DNA of 64,000 bases. Source: Diphasiastrum complanatum (lineage: Eukaryota > Streptophyta > Lycopodiopsida > Lycopodiales > Lycopodiaceae). Under the pieces are notes generated by a model. That model saw nothing but the letters and a program-made list of their open reading frames with translations, had not been told where the DNA came from and searched no databases. Shown one piece after another: positions 23,400 through 34,624 of this stretch. The first letter of the stretch is position 1, and each line of letters begins with the position of its first letter. The stretch lies in assembly GCA_029204225.1 (NCBI GenBank), contig CM055094.1, forward strand, positions 65,616,293-65,680,292, given 5' to 3'. The translations under genes and the position numbers were made by a program.

Positions 23400-25690
23400 A
23401 TAGCTTTAAAGTCAACAAACTTTAAGTATAGAAAGCTTTGATCTAAACTTATCAAACTTTTCTCCAACAAGTGGCTTAGTGAAAATATCAGCTAGTTGTT
23501 CTTCCGTAATACAATGAACAACATGAATTTCACGACTCAGCAACCGCTCATGTATAAAGTGATATTGAATCTCAATGTGTTTTTGGTTCTCGCATGGAAC
23601 ACTGGATTCTTTGCTAGCTGAATGCCACTCTTACTATTACTATGTAACGTCATGGGATTTTTCTGCTTCATGCCAACTTCTTCCAAGATTTGTCTCAACC
23701 ATATAGCTTCATGTGCTGCACTACACATTGCTTTATACTCTGCTTCTGTGGTGGATAGAGCAATTGTACTTTGCTTCTTACTAGACCAAGAAAAGCAACT
23801 GCCATACATACCTTGTGGTGGATCTACGCATCATAGTCACCTCCCCAATCTGCATCCACATAGCCACTCAACTTAGGTAAACCCTCATGCTTCTTGTAAA
23901 TCAAGCCATAATCTGAAGTGCCTTTTACATAACGCAAAATGCGCCTAGCTGCCTTCCAATGCGTTTCCGTAGGTGCTGCCATAAACTGACCTACAATACC
24001 AACAACATAGCATATATCTGGTCTAGTCATGGTAAGGTAAATCAAGCTCCCTACTAACTGCCTATACAGTGTAGCATCAAATGACTGTAAATCATCAAGC
24101 TTAGAAAGCTTTTTACCTGGTTCAATAGGAGTATTCACTAGTTTGCAATCCTACAACCTAAACCTATGCAACAACTCTTTGACATCCTTCTCCTTGTGTT
24201 TGTCACCTGCAACTTCAATCCTTCTCGCACCAAAAGGTTTGTTCTCTACCTCTCCAACTTGTCTCTTGAGGTTGAGTAGTAGCATCTTTAGATGTTTCCT
24301 CATGTTCATCACTTGGAAAGTCAATAAATGGATCATCATCAGGAGGTATCCTCGCTATACCATCTTTCCCACTAGATGTGTCTATCTTCTCAACATCCTC
24401 GTCTTCATACATCTTGGATTCATAAAAAATAACATCACGGCTTAATGTATTTTATTTTCCATTGGATCAAAACATCTATAGCCCTTTACACGATCATCAT
24501 ATCCTAGGAATATACACTTGATAGCTTTCACATCAAGTTTACGTCTCTCTTCCTTAGGAATGTGTACAAAGGCCTTACATTCTATTTTCAACTTTTGATC
24601 AGTAATGACTCCAACAGAAAGTAGGTTTTTCTTCAAACCTGGTACGTAAAGTACCTCCCTGATCATCCTACCTTTTCCATCAGGTAGTTGGATTGAAACG
24701 GTGCCTATCCCCTTGATTTTGCACACATCACCATTTGCTTGTCCAACACTTTCAAGCTATTGAACCAATCCTTGTTACTAATAAATGTGTCTTGTGGCTC
24801 CTAAGTCAATATACCATGCTTGATCATCTTGATTAGATGACAATGCATATATGAAGATGCTAGAGTCTTCAATCTCACCCTCATCGACAAGGTTACCTGC
24901 TTGCTTTGGTTTCCCCTTGTCTTGTTCCACCAGGAATTTGCAACATTCACTCTTCCAACGGCCCTTTTTACCACAATGAAAGCATTTGTCTTTCTTCTTG
25001 GTCTTATTGGAAGATCCTTCATCCTCTTGAGTCTTGGCAAATTGTTGTTTAGAATTTTTCTTGCCCTTGCCCTTGTCTTGTTTTTGGCATGTCACAAGTG
25101 CCTGATCGTCAGTATTGTGATGTCTAACTTTCATCATTTTCCGCCATTGCTCTTCCTACATCAAGATTCCTATGAGCTCGTCAAAGGTTGGCAATCTTTC
25201 TCTTGATGTTATTCCGCTCACAAACATCTGATAGAGTTTTGCAATGCCACACAATGCATTGTGCACCAGCTCCACATCACGTATGCGCTCACCCATAGGA
25301 TGCAGTTCATCCCTCATTGTCTTAATTCTGGTCATATAAGTCTGAATGTGCTCTCCTTGTTCCATTCGGGCACTATTCAGCTTTGACTTCAAAAACATGA
25401 TTCTTGATGGATTTGATGTCTTGAACTGCTCCTTTAGCACATCCCATGCCTGTCTGGGTGTAACAGCATCACAAATGTGGGTAATGATGTGATCCTTCAC
25501 TGACAAGTTAATGAAGATCAAAGATTTCCTCATCTTCTTGTCGAACACTTTGATGTCCGCTTCATTTGGCGGCCTTCCCACACATCTTTTTCCATCAGTA
25601 TGTTTTTCATTTTGAGTTTCCACACTGCATAGTTGGAAATCCCATTCACTCAGAATGGACTCTTCCATGTTTGTCATCGCAAAACTGCTT
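23400..25690 (-). pseudogene. Internally deleted Ty1/copia element (gag to RNase H)
   Basis: In minus-strand order: gag from ATG 25677 (MTNMEESILSEWDF, then AWDVLKEQFKTSNPSRIMFLK, LIFINLSVKDH); a zinc knuckle (CFHCGKKGRWKSECCKF, 24778-25137) and the start of protease (QAWYIDLGATRHIY, where the usual DSGA is DLGA). Next comes LYVPGLKKNLLSVG, joined at about 24570 directly to AFVHIPKEERRKLD...IFLGYDD, so the integrase core is deleted. RT is reduced to its last part (LVGSLIYLTMTRPDICYVVGIVGQF, 23824-24138) and shifts frame into RNase H (FSWSSKKQSTIALSTTEAEY, 23537-23809) and ADIFTKPL near 23480. LTRs were not delimited; a purine tract (AAGGGAGAG) near 23368 marks the 3' side. Confidence 0.85.
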
Positions 25691-25699
25691 GAAACTTCT

Positions 25700-26110
25700 A
25701 CCGTAGGCTAAAACAGTATGCCGAGGCCAACTGTGATGTCAAAAGTTGAAAATAATGACCTGCACTTTTTCCCTTACCAGGCCACTCGCCGCTTTTCCAC
25801 CAAATTGAAAGCCAAATCGGCGTCGCCTTCCGAAATGCACTCAGTCGTCAACTCCCAACTATGTGCCCAATAGAATGGTGAAATCACTTTTGGTGCACTC
25901 CGAACAATTTATGTGATTTACATAATTAATTGAACTTAGACAAAAAGAAAATTGACCTCCTAGCTTATCAATCTCTTTGGCAACATACTCATCATAAACT
26001 ATATACCTCTCAGAATCCAAAAATGAATCTTTCGGATCAACAAGAATCTTACACAACCTTATAAAAATCACCTATTAAACTTATATCTAGATCCGATATT
26101 ATTTTATCTA
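25700..26110. other. Unassigned sequence with one short minus-strand frame
   Basis: This lies between the copia gag and the histone-like locus. The minus-strand frame 25859-26071 (70 codons, including YIVYDEYVAKEIDKLGGQF) has no recognised domain and no second support. Confidence 0.3.
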
Positions 26111-26119
26111 CAGTAGAGG

Positions 26120-26758
26120 TCATATCCTCGTTATTGTGGGATGGAATGGAGGGCCAAATGGAAGAGGAACTACTTGAATAGCTAGGTGGGAGGAGAAGAA
26201 CGCAATGCAGACTAGTGTGATGGTCCAACCAAAGGATGAGAGATATGAGGGGGGGATGGTGAGTACTACCCTTTGTTTGGCCGGCCTAGTGGGCTTGGTC
26301 TGCTTTCTCCTTCTTCGTTGAAGAACATGCCCTCTCTCTGTAGGTGGTGGCCTAGAGGTGAAGCCACTCTTAAAGACCTGATCATATGTACTCCTCAGCC
26401 TCATGACAAGATGCATGTCTTGAGGCATGAGGGTAACTCTCTTGGCGTGCGTTGTGCAAAGCGTAGAGTCCTCAAAGAATTTAACTTGAAATTCCTCATA
26501 GGCAGTATGGAGGGCTTCCAGGGCTGTTATGTTCTATCAAACATCATGTGAGAGTGACCTTGTCACTAGTTTCACAGATCTGTAGAACGGAGCACGGGGA
26601 ATCAGAAGATTTGTTATCCTTTGTAGTCTCCTGATATTCCTTAACCATGGTCTTCTAGGCCGACCTACTCTCCTACCAGTGCCCACTACCCTTTGTACAA
26701 GAGGACGAGGAGGCAGGGCAAATGTGGTAAGACGTGCTGTCTGCTTGGTACGGGCCAT
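26120..26758 (-). pseudogene. Histone H3 / CENH3-like intronless sequence with tandem stops
   Basis: From ATG 26758 the frame starts MARTKQTAR, identical to the first residues of histone H3, with K4 kept but K9 replaced by Leu. A non-H3 basic/Pro tail follows, then RNIRRLQRITNLLIPRAPF, which fits the end of the tail and helix 1 of the H3 fold; NLLIP is closer to plant centromeric H3 than to H3 (ELLIRKLPF). TGA and TAG (26534-26539) stand side by side. The same frame then goes on with ALEALHTAYEEFQVKFFED, STLCTTHAKRVTLMPQDMHL and VMRLR, the H3 helix 2 to C-terminus. The RVTLM and the spacing of the ALEAL...FFED stretch again look CENH3-like. Instead of stopping after the last helix, the frame runs some 80 codons more to 26120. 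No introns are present, which suggests a retrocopy. A decayed CENH3 or divergent H3 variant copy is the best reading; function is doubtful. Confidence 0.75.
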
Positions 26759-27029
26759 TTCAAGCTAAGGTATCGTTATGACGTGCCAATGAGAAAGAAC
26801 AGTGCATATCAGATAGGGGAGGTGTGATGGTGATATGAAAGATGGCGTATCGCTACGACGCATGGAGGGAGAACCCTATGGGCGCATGGTAGGGATATGC
26901 GGAATGAAGAACTCTGAGGAGCGCTAGGGAAAGAAGAAATCCAAAACAGAAATATGAGTCCAAAACGTCCTTTTACACCTGCAGAACGTCCCATCATTAT
27001 CACAGGTGTGACTTGACACCTCCAATCCC

Positions 27030-27215
27030 CGCACGTGTGTCACATGTCAGGACATCAACGGTCCGTACGATCACACGGTTGGCATGCACATGTGAGGACA
27101 CATGTCACAATCTGGGCCACACACGCGTCATGGGATGATTGGCTCGTACGATCATACAGTTGGCATGCATGTGCGAGGAACGTCTCAGGATCTGAAGTGT
27201 ACGTGTGTCATGCAA
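27030..27215. repeat. Two-copy ~81-bp tandem duplication, GC-rich
   Basis: Blocks beginning CGTACGATCACACGGTTGGC (27064) and CGTACGATCATACAGTTGGC (27145) are followed by similar text (GCATG, then a GAGGA block) at a distance of 81 bases. The area is richer in GC and CpG than its surroundings and lies between the divergently oriented histone-like locus and the unknown gene at 27540. Confidence 0.65.
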
Positions 27216-27301
27216 ATGATTTGGTCGTCGTTTTCACACATGTGGCAATTTTGACCGCACGTTTCCGAAACATGTTTATGGTTCAGATGCTCTGAATTAG
27301 A

Positions 27302-27311
27302 CTATATATAT
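27302..27311 (+). promoter_or_regulatory. Possible TATA box
   Basis: CTATATATAT lies about 230 bases before the ATG at 27540 and could be the core promoter of the unknown plus-strand gene. There is no other proof. Confidence 0.3.
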
Positions 27312-27539
27312 GAGTGTCGTTTTCGGAATCCAGTTTCGCATATAGGGTCTAGGAAACCAACGTGCTCCAAAATCAGTACATACAATATCGCTACTACGCG
27401 CCCAACAAATGGTTCCATAATCACACTACTCCCCTGGCGCGTATTTTTGATATCCGAAATCGTGTACAGTGTATATCGCCATCACGTGCCCATAATTACA
27501 CCGTTTATGTCCCCTTGCTAATCGGCGCCTCATATCGAT

Positions 27540-29072
27540 ATGGCCTCCTCTTCTACTAGTTCGATCTATGATAGAGCTCTTAGTTCTTTCCTTGTTGATG
27601 TTGGAATTACCGACAGACAGGCCCATTTTGTGTCCTATTTCGATTTTCAATTTGACATAGAGATATTTGTTATTGAGCACGGGAACTTTTTCCCAAACCG
27701 TACAAGGATTTTTATGAGTGCTTGCAACAGGGTACCCTTCTGATGGATGGCTTGAGATTTGTGCATTTCACAGATTTGACTCATGCTCAGCCTAGTGCCA
27801 AGCAAAAGCATGATCGTAAGTTTACCAAACTTATCGATCTGTTTAAACATGTCATACCCTATGAGGAATACAATCGAGTATGTCGCTTTGTTCAAGAGGG
27901 TATGGCCTTCGTGTTTTTCTTATCTGCTCTTATCCCTGATGAGGCAGAATCTTCTGGGTCATCCATGATTGGTTTGTCTGCCCCTACTACTCATGTGGCT
28001 TCAGAGGTTTCCATTACTGATGAGGTTTTAGAAGATGTAGAGGAGGCCAGACAAGCACAGTAATATGATCCTGCCAAGGCTCGTTCTCTGTCTATCTCTC
28101 CCTTATCTATCCTAAGCAAGATTGACCAGAGCAGAACCCTGATGGACCTCCCTATGTACCATATGGACGATATTGCATTCTTGTCCATTAGCGACATCGG
28201 AGACGTAATGGATCTCAGAGAAGATGAGATATTATCTCTTATGTCAAGGATGATTTCTAAATTTTAAGATTTTATTGACTTTGATGATGACGACCTCATA
28301 GACGGCATCGAGTATGAGGACCAGATAGAATGGGCAAGTGGCACAGATGCCCTTCAAAAGATGCAATCTGAGAGCAGGGCATATGAGGCTAATATGCCGA
28401 GTGAGTGAGGAGGAGTTTTTGGCTTTTCAGAAAAAGTATCCGCCACCTCCCATATATACTATTATAGTTGACCAGTAATCGACCATTATTGCTGGTCACA
28501 ATTTAGAAGCTGCTGGTGTGATCCAAGCTGACGAGGAGGATTTGGTAAGTACAGCTTCTCACAAAAATCATTTACTATATAACGTGTAACTGATGATTGA
28601 TCTGCTAGTTTGACTAACACTTGATTATGTGTTGTAGGAAATCGTTGAAGTTGATGTCTTTGCTAGCATGCATGGAGGATTGAGAGAGAGACAAGGAAGA
28701 CAGAAGGATGCCTCATTGGCTCATTATTTGAAACTTTTTGTAAATAACAAAATTTGTATTCTTCATGAAAGATTTTTTGTGAATGCGGGAACCTTAATCA
28801 TGGCCATCAAGGCCCTATCTTATTTTGCCCAAGGACATAAAGATCCTAAAAATACATATAGAATCATTTTTGTCAAAAGAGATGTTGCTCTTAAAGTGTT
28901 CAATTATGTGCCAAAAAATGTTCCTATGAGATCATCTGCTCTGGCAATTCTATCAGGATACATAGATCTGAGCAAAAGGCGATCCACTCGATTTTTAAAT
29001 CCGTATGATAGGAAAAAGTTCCTTCATGGCCACACAACAAAAATTGTCTTTAGAGAAAATGAAAAAAAATGA
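27540..29072 (+). pseudogene. Unknown protein family, copy A (plus strand)
   Basis: No known family is recognised. From ATG 27540 the product starts MASSSTSSIYDRALSSFLVD; the frame shifts near 27685 and goes on as ELFPKPYKDFYECLQQGTLL, with FTKLIDLFKHVIPYEEYNRV up to TAG 28061. The same frame continues after the stop into an acidic block, DLREDEILSLMSRMISKF, a stop (28264-28266), then DFIDFDDDDLIDGIEYED. After a further frame change near 28405 comes EEEFLAFQKKYPPPP...AGHNLEAAGVIQADEEDL. An intron (GTAAGT at about 28544 to TTGTAG about 28637) leads to a last exon with VDVFASMHGGLRERQGRQ and DASLAHYLKLFVNN and a basic C-terminus (28668-29072, stop TGA). From the acidic block on it is homologous to 36825-35963 on the other strand. 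Three stops and at least two shifts indicate a decayed copy. Confidence 0.55.
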
Positions 29073-29540
29073 TTGTACTCTTTTCCATTTAATGTATGTG
29101 AAATTTGAGAATTTTTGATCACACGCGTTGGATCTTTATTGAATGCCATCAATCTAATTTTGTCTTATATATTTACATGCTTTTTTGAATCTTTGATGTT
29201 CAGTTGATCTTTTTGTGTATCGAACTTGAGCTTGTCTATAAAACCATATAGCTGAATGATGTAACTATTTTTTGAGGATGTTCCACCATGTTGTGTATTT
29301 CAATGAAATGCTGCTCTTGCTTGACAATGTGATTTCTCCATTCCTTGTGACGACTATATACTCAAACTGCCATACTTTTTTGCAAAAAATGATGCATGAT
29401 GTCTTAGTATGTGCTGCAATATCAAAGATTTATGCATTGGTTAGAAAAATATGCATTGGTTGGAATCTATCAAGCAAGTTATACTAAAATTATAAAATTG
29501 TAAGACATCGTTCAAACGTATCTTACCATGTAGTGGGTGA
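29073..29540. other. Spacer between convergent loci, no gene seen
   Basis: AT-rich sequence between the 3' ends of the plus-strand copy A and the minus-strand transposase-like locus. A 71-codon plus-strand frame (29272-29487) has no domain and is not supported. Confidence 0.4.
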
Positions 29541-29544
29541 TGTA

Positions 29545-31906
29545 ATCTGAGCCCCAAGCCACCCGAACTGCATCTACAAACTCTATTGTTGTTTTCTTTA
29601 ATAGGAGTGCATCTGCATATGAAATTGTGTCTTTTCTAAGCACTTCAGCCATATTATCGAGCTTTTTTCAAACTTCAACCTTCTTTACCCTTGTTGTTCC
29701 TTTATCTTCAAAGTCTTCTGGTGCAGAAATAACATCTTTCCATACCGAGTATTGGATCTTAGACGACTCTTTAGAATGATTTGATAAAAATTGACGAGCT
29801 TTGACTCCTCCTATGCTAGGTTTATAGGGTATGTTTCCTGTTTTTCCCGAAAGCTTTTCATCTTTTTGTATTTTAACATGGCCTTTTATGAAGGCCTGCT
29901 TTTGACAACACTTCCTCTAATCGAGCGATTGCTTGTTTTGATGCTGACTCTGGCTTAGTATTCCATGCAAACAAGATATGAAGATATATTAATTTCTCTA
30001 TGGTCCTCACCTCTCCATGAAGTGTGCAGATATGCACATTTTGTAAATGAATTGGTAGTACTGGTTTCCAGTTGACATCTTCAATATCTCTTGAAACTCT
30101 CGTGTTCCTTGAAATGTCATTAGATGATTTCATACAATATAGACATGGATGTTTCGAATTTGCTCCATGAGATACATTGAACATACATTTCAATGACTTC
30201 AAGTCTCCAACTAAATGCCATTCCACAAAAAATTCACCTCTTTCAGGAACACTAAATACTTTGCCATTCATATGATCTTTTCTAATATCTGGATAACTTG
30301 TTCTGCTAAAAATCCAGGAAAGAACATCATGATCCTCCTTGATAATCTGTTCAACATATGGAATCACAAGTTTTTATAAATTCAAAACAATTACCAAAAG
30401 AAATTGCACATGAATAACAACCCTTTTTTACCTGAAAACATGCTAGCCACCATATGTTGTTTTCTGATTGCACACGGAAGTTGAGATCCCTTGAGTTTGT
30501 TGCATTGCTCAATGCTCCATTCATGAGAGTAATACTTACTCTTTCCAACTTTTGTTCTTTTATAACTTCCGATTCATCTAGCTTGACCACCAGAATAAGT
30601 TTCCTCATACTAACATTTGTAATATTATAGAATTTCATTATAAATCTCAATAAATGATTCAAATCCACAAATAAGTTGTTGGTAGAATTATATGACAAAT
30701 TTCCAGACTTTGAATTGTAAATCTCATTGATGTGAAAAGGGATTCCAATGACGTTTTGCATACCCTTATTCAATACATCTCTCTCCAATCTTATCTGAAA
30801 AGGACGAGGAATGGGAAATTTTCTTTACATGCAATTGTCCAAAGCCTCTTTAATAATTTAAAATATACTGGCATATGCCTCCCTGCTAATACCTGAGAAA
30901 TCACATGCTCTCTGAATTAACGTTTGGTCGATAACCTTACCGACCTCGTTCATCAAAGCCTTAGTGACCTTGGACTTGATTTGAGAATATCAATTATTGT
31001 CCAATAAAGATTTTGTGGACTTGGTTGTCAATACCGAACTCAGTGATTTTTCGATTGGTCATTTTGCTTCAGATGCTCATTTGCAACCAATGCTGATCTG
31101 CAAATGATTATGAAAATAAAAAAACCCAAATAGGACACATAATAAATGTCATGCTACTTCACAAAACTAAAATAAAACTGATTCAAATCAAATCCTTATT
31201 TGAATGCTTGAATCCTTTTTTTCCGTTGGCCTCAATTTAGTGAAAGCTCATCAATGTCCTTCAGAATTATTTTTCGCTTGTTTCTTTTTAATTTCTAGTA
31301 TGCGAGTTTCTTCTTTTAACTGGTCATTTGATATACGTAATGTCTGAACAGCTTGTCGGAATTGATCATTACTTGCATTCAAATTTAACATAATATTATG
31401 TAAATGTGCATTATCTTCTTTTGTTTGTAATAATGCAGTCTCTTTTTCTCTATAGTCAGCAAGCAAACCATTTAACATACATTCTAAACTCTGTATTTTT
31501 AGAACCGAGTTTGCAACACCATAATTCATCAATCTTTCACAATAACCCAGTAAATCGTTTTTTCTGTGACACAAAAACTTTATTAATTGTGTGATGGATT
31601 GGAATTTGTGGAGCTTACATCGAGCTTAGATCCAATGGATACAAACCTTCCGTCAATCCACAAATTGTAATTCTTTCTTTTGTTGATTCTGTGAGCGAAC
31701 ATATCAAGTGGAGAAACTGTGGACTCTTTCACTACTCCTCGTTTAGCTATCGGAGCATTCTCGACAGGGAGAACAATGTGTAGATGAAACTGAGACGTCT
31801 CTGCAAACATCAGCTGACAGACCAAAAAGAAAATAGACACTATTCTCCATCCATGGCATACCTGAGATTCTATGTGTATTCTCTCGCTAGTTAAAACGAG
31901 GCACAC
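29545..31906 (-). pseudogene. Transposase-like gene with coiled coil, frameshifted
   Basis: Minus-strand blocks, in order: 31583-31906 with TVSPLDMFAHRINKRKNYNLWIDGRFVSIG; 31251-31574, an amphipathic coiled coil (LLADYREKETALLQTKEDNA, then heptads through LKEETRILEIKKKQ); about 30990-30880 with KALMNEVGKVIDQTLIQRACDF; 30351-30788 with ILVVKLDESEVIKEQKLERVSITLMN; 29873-30367 with FFVEWHLVGDLKSLKCMFNV, SHGANSKHPCLYCMKSS and VRTIEKLIYLHILFAWN; and 29545-29870 with a basic tail. The pair of a KLD/ES strand and GDLK...GANSKHPCLYC resembles DDE-type transposases that carry a CxxC finger after the second acidic residue; this is a similarity of pattern only. A one-base shift separates the last two large blocks near 30365. 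Introns may separate the others. It is likely inactive. Confidence 0.45.
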
Positions 31907-32149
31907 AATCTCATTTTCAAATTTGAAAAAGTTAGTTAATGAGCGTTCTTGAAGTCACAGTTGCATGCGTCATAATTATGTCATGTTAACTACACATTAG
32001 TAGTAAGGTTAAGCTAAACTGAACCTGAAAGTCTATCGGAGTTTTATATTTAGTGAAAAGCATCAAAGAAGAGACAAATGGTCAAGGCATTTTGGATCTG
32101 TTTTTACAGGTTCTTGAAGGTTCAAGTTTTTTGTCCTACATAGCATTTC

Positions 32150-32590
32150 TTAGACGACCCTTTTGATGTTTGTAACCCCTCTAATGAGTTGCAATACATT
32201 GTTAGCATTATTTTCACTTAATGTATTACCAAAATCAGAAGTTCCACACAAATATCTAAGTATTCTCTTAACATCTATCCAATGAAGATGACCAGGATTA
32301 CTCAGAAACTGATTGACAACACTAACTACAAAAGCAATATCAGGTCGAGTAGATATTGCAGCATACATTAAACTGGCAACAACACTTTGATATGGAATTG
32401 CTTATATCAGTTCTTGTTGTTCTTTGTTTTGTGGACACATATCTTTGGATAACTTCAAGTTGTTCTCCATAGGTGTGCTCACTGGCTTACAGTTAGTCAT
32501 TGCAAACTTCTGTACCAATTCTTGTATATATTTCTTCTGGTTGAGGTGCATTGTCTTAAGCTGCTTATTCCTTTTAACTTGAATACCTCT
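32150..32590 (-). pseudogene. Ty1/copia reverse transcriptase 3' fragment
   Basis: The minus-strand frame reads LKQLKTMHLNQKKYIQELVQ, TNCKPVSTPMENNLKLSK and ASLMYAAISTRPDIAFVVSV, then NQFLSNPGHLHWIDVKRILR and YLCGTSDFG. This is the segment between the RT palm and RNase H. It is cut on both sides; RNase H is missing. Confidence 0.8.
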
Positions 32591-32824
32591 CCCTGATGAG
32601 GATCAGGAGGTAGGAGCAACTAATGTTGTTGACAACGATAAGTTCCAAATGGCTTCCATGGAACCAATACCTCCAATCCACTCAGAAGCGGCCAAGCTAG
32701 GTGCAAATGAGGCTATCATCGACGGGAAGGAAGGTTATAGAAACAATGAAGCTGAGGAAGAGAAAGATGAGGAGAAAGAGAGAGAAGATGGCGAAGAAAA
32801 ACCCGATCATTTGTTAGATATTTA
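32588..32824 (+). CDS. Possible acidic C-terminal exon, unassigned
   Basis: The open plus-strand frame, without its own ATG, begins around SPDEDQEVGATNVVDNDKFQ, continues with a run rich in Glu, Lys and Asp (NNEAEEEKDEEKEREDGEEK), and ends PDHLLDI at a TAG (32823-32825). It abuts the copia fragment exactly, so it may be the coding sequence that the copia insertion interrupted or an unrelated piece. No domain is recognised. Confidence 0.25.
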
Positions 32825-32829
32825 GAATT

Positions 32830-33900
32830 AATTTATGCATTATCGGATCACAAAATATTTATGAATTGTTTTAATCCGGATCAATTGATATAACATCAAG
32901 GTTTTTGAGTTTTAAATGTTCAAAATTATTTTGTTTTTATTAATTATTCAGAGCATAAGAATATTGTGAGTTTGTTTGATTGGTAGAATTTGATTATTAC
33001 ATCTTTTTATGAATGTATTGTTGATGGGATGCATACAAAAACAAGTTTATTTTGTGATATATAAATTTGCAAAACCGTCATTCTTAATTCTTTTGAGTCT
33101 TATATCACTAATAAATTGCATAAACAAAAAATTATATAAGTTTTTTTATAGTCATTGAAATGTCCCATCAATATATCACAATTTCTGAAGAAATTGAAAT
33201 GACCATCAAATAAAAGAATGCTTGCAAAAATCCAAAGTATTATAAAAATTGTTTTAATAAATACAAATTAAATTTTAGTATATAATTTTAAAATCTACTT
33301 AAAATTTTATAAAATCATGGACTTTATAAAATTAATAATCTGCTTTTTTTTTTTAAAAAAAGATCTCTTTTTAGTTTTTAAAAAACTTTTAAAAATAGGT
33401 AGTTTTCTAAAATGACATGCACAAAAAAAAAAAACGGTTTTTCAAAAGTGGGTGTATTTTAATGAGTTTTTACAAAAAATCTTAAATACCTTAGGAGAAC
33501 CTTGCAAAATTTCTCACTCAACTCGCAACAATATTTACGATGAAGAGAGAGATAACCAACTACTTGCTTTATTGAATAATAATAAAAGAGATGAGGCGTA
33601 GCCTCTACATCAGTGAACGATGGGCTGCAAACGACGTGACGGTTAAAGGAGAGAGACATATGTAGAAGTGGTATCTTTCGTGACCTAAAACAACTTAAAG
33701 TGCCCTAACAAACCTAAACCTAATACACCCTAAATCTATATTTCCAATACTTCCACTTGATCAAGAATCTATCTCGTAGGATAATTCTTTGCAAATCACA
33801 TTTCAGAAATATACTTTTATTTACTAGCTTGGTGATATACATAGCTTACTTACTATCATCACTAACCAATGTTGACTAAACACATAATCTTAAAACAATG
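32830..33900. other. Very AT-rich spacer, no gene seen
   Basis: Long A and T runs (33340-33440) and no credible coding sequence on either strand. Confidence 0.45.
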
Positions 33901-33959
33901 TTTCATCCTATGAATAGTCTCTATGTGCAGAATCATCTTCTTTATGAAATGAAAGATGA

Positions 33960-34620
33960 GCTTCTTGTTTCAATTTACCAGCTTTAATGTCTAGCATCTT
34001 TTGCTTACAGTTTCTTATAAAGTGACATGTTTTTCATAGTAGAAATGGGTTCTTTTGTTCATGTCCACAGTATTGGCACTTGTGTTGAACTCAGAACTTT
34101 TTTTTTTTTAACTTGCCTTGCTTTCTTGGGAACAGAAGAGTTTCAGCTCCCTTTGTTGCACTAATTAGATTCTGAACTTTTTTCTGATTTCCTCTTGAAG
34201 AAGAATACTTATAAGACTTTTCATTGTCATTTGTTTTGAAATAGCATTCAACATAATATTTAAGTTCTCATAAGACTCTGGCATTGCTGAACCTATAGCT
34301 ACCAATTGATCTACAAAAGTTTTCAATCTTGAGATATGAGTTACAACTGAGTCTCCATACTCCATCTTGAAGTTTATCAGCTGCTGTCAAAGATACATTC
34401 TGTTTTCAATTGAAGGTGTTTTATAGAGAGTAGCAAGAGCATCCCAAACTTCCTTTCCAGACTACCATAGAGCGAAGCAAGTTTTAGGACACTCAGTTGT
34501 TACCTGCCACCATTCTACAAAACACAACCGCACGACTTAGGTATCTGAGGAAGACATGTGTCATAGTTGAGCATCAGTTGTTATCCATGTCTGAAACAAG
34601 ATTTACTAGCTAAGATATGT
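33960..34620 (-). pseudogene. Ty1/copia gag fragment
   Basis: On the minus strand, gag motifs appear as EVWDALATLYKTPSIENRMYL, then MEYGDSVVTHISRLKTFVDQ and YENLNIMLNAIS, and a broken zinc knuckle (CQYCGHE...ACHFIRNCK) around 34000-34080. Stops and a poly-T run interrupt the frame. It may belong to the same old element as 32150-32590, but orientation and order would require a rearrangement. Confidence 0.65.
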
Positions 34621-34624
34621 TTAG

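Noticed and set aside
26522-26558. Short GT...AG intron to remove the stops in the histone-like frame
   Set aside because: Candidate introns are 19 or 35 bases, too short for plants, and would break the frame.
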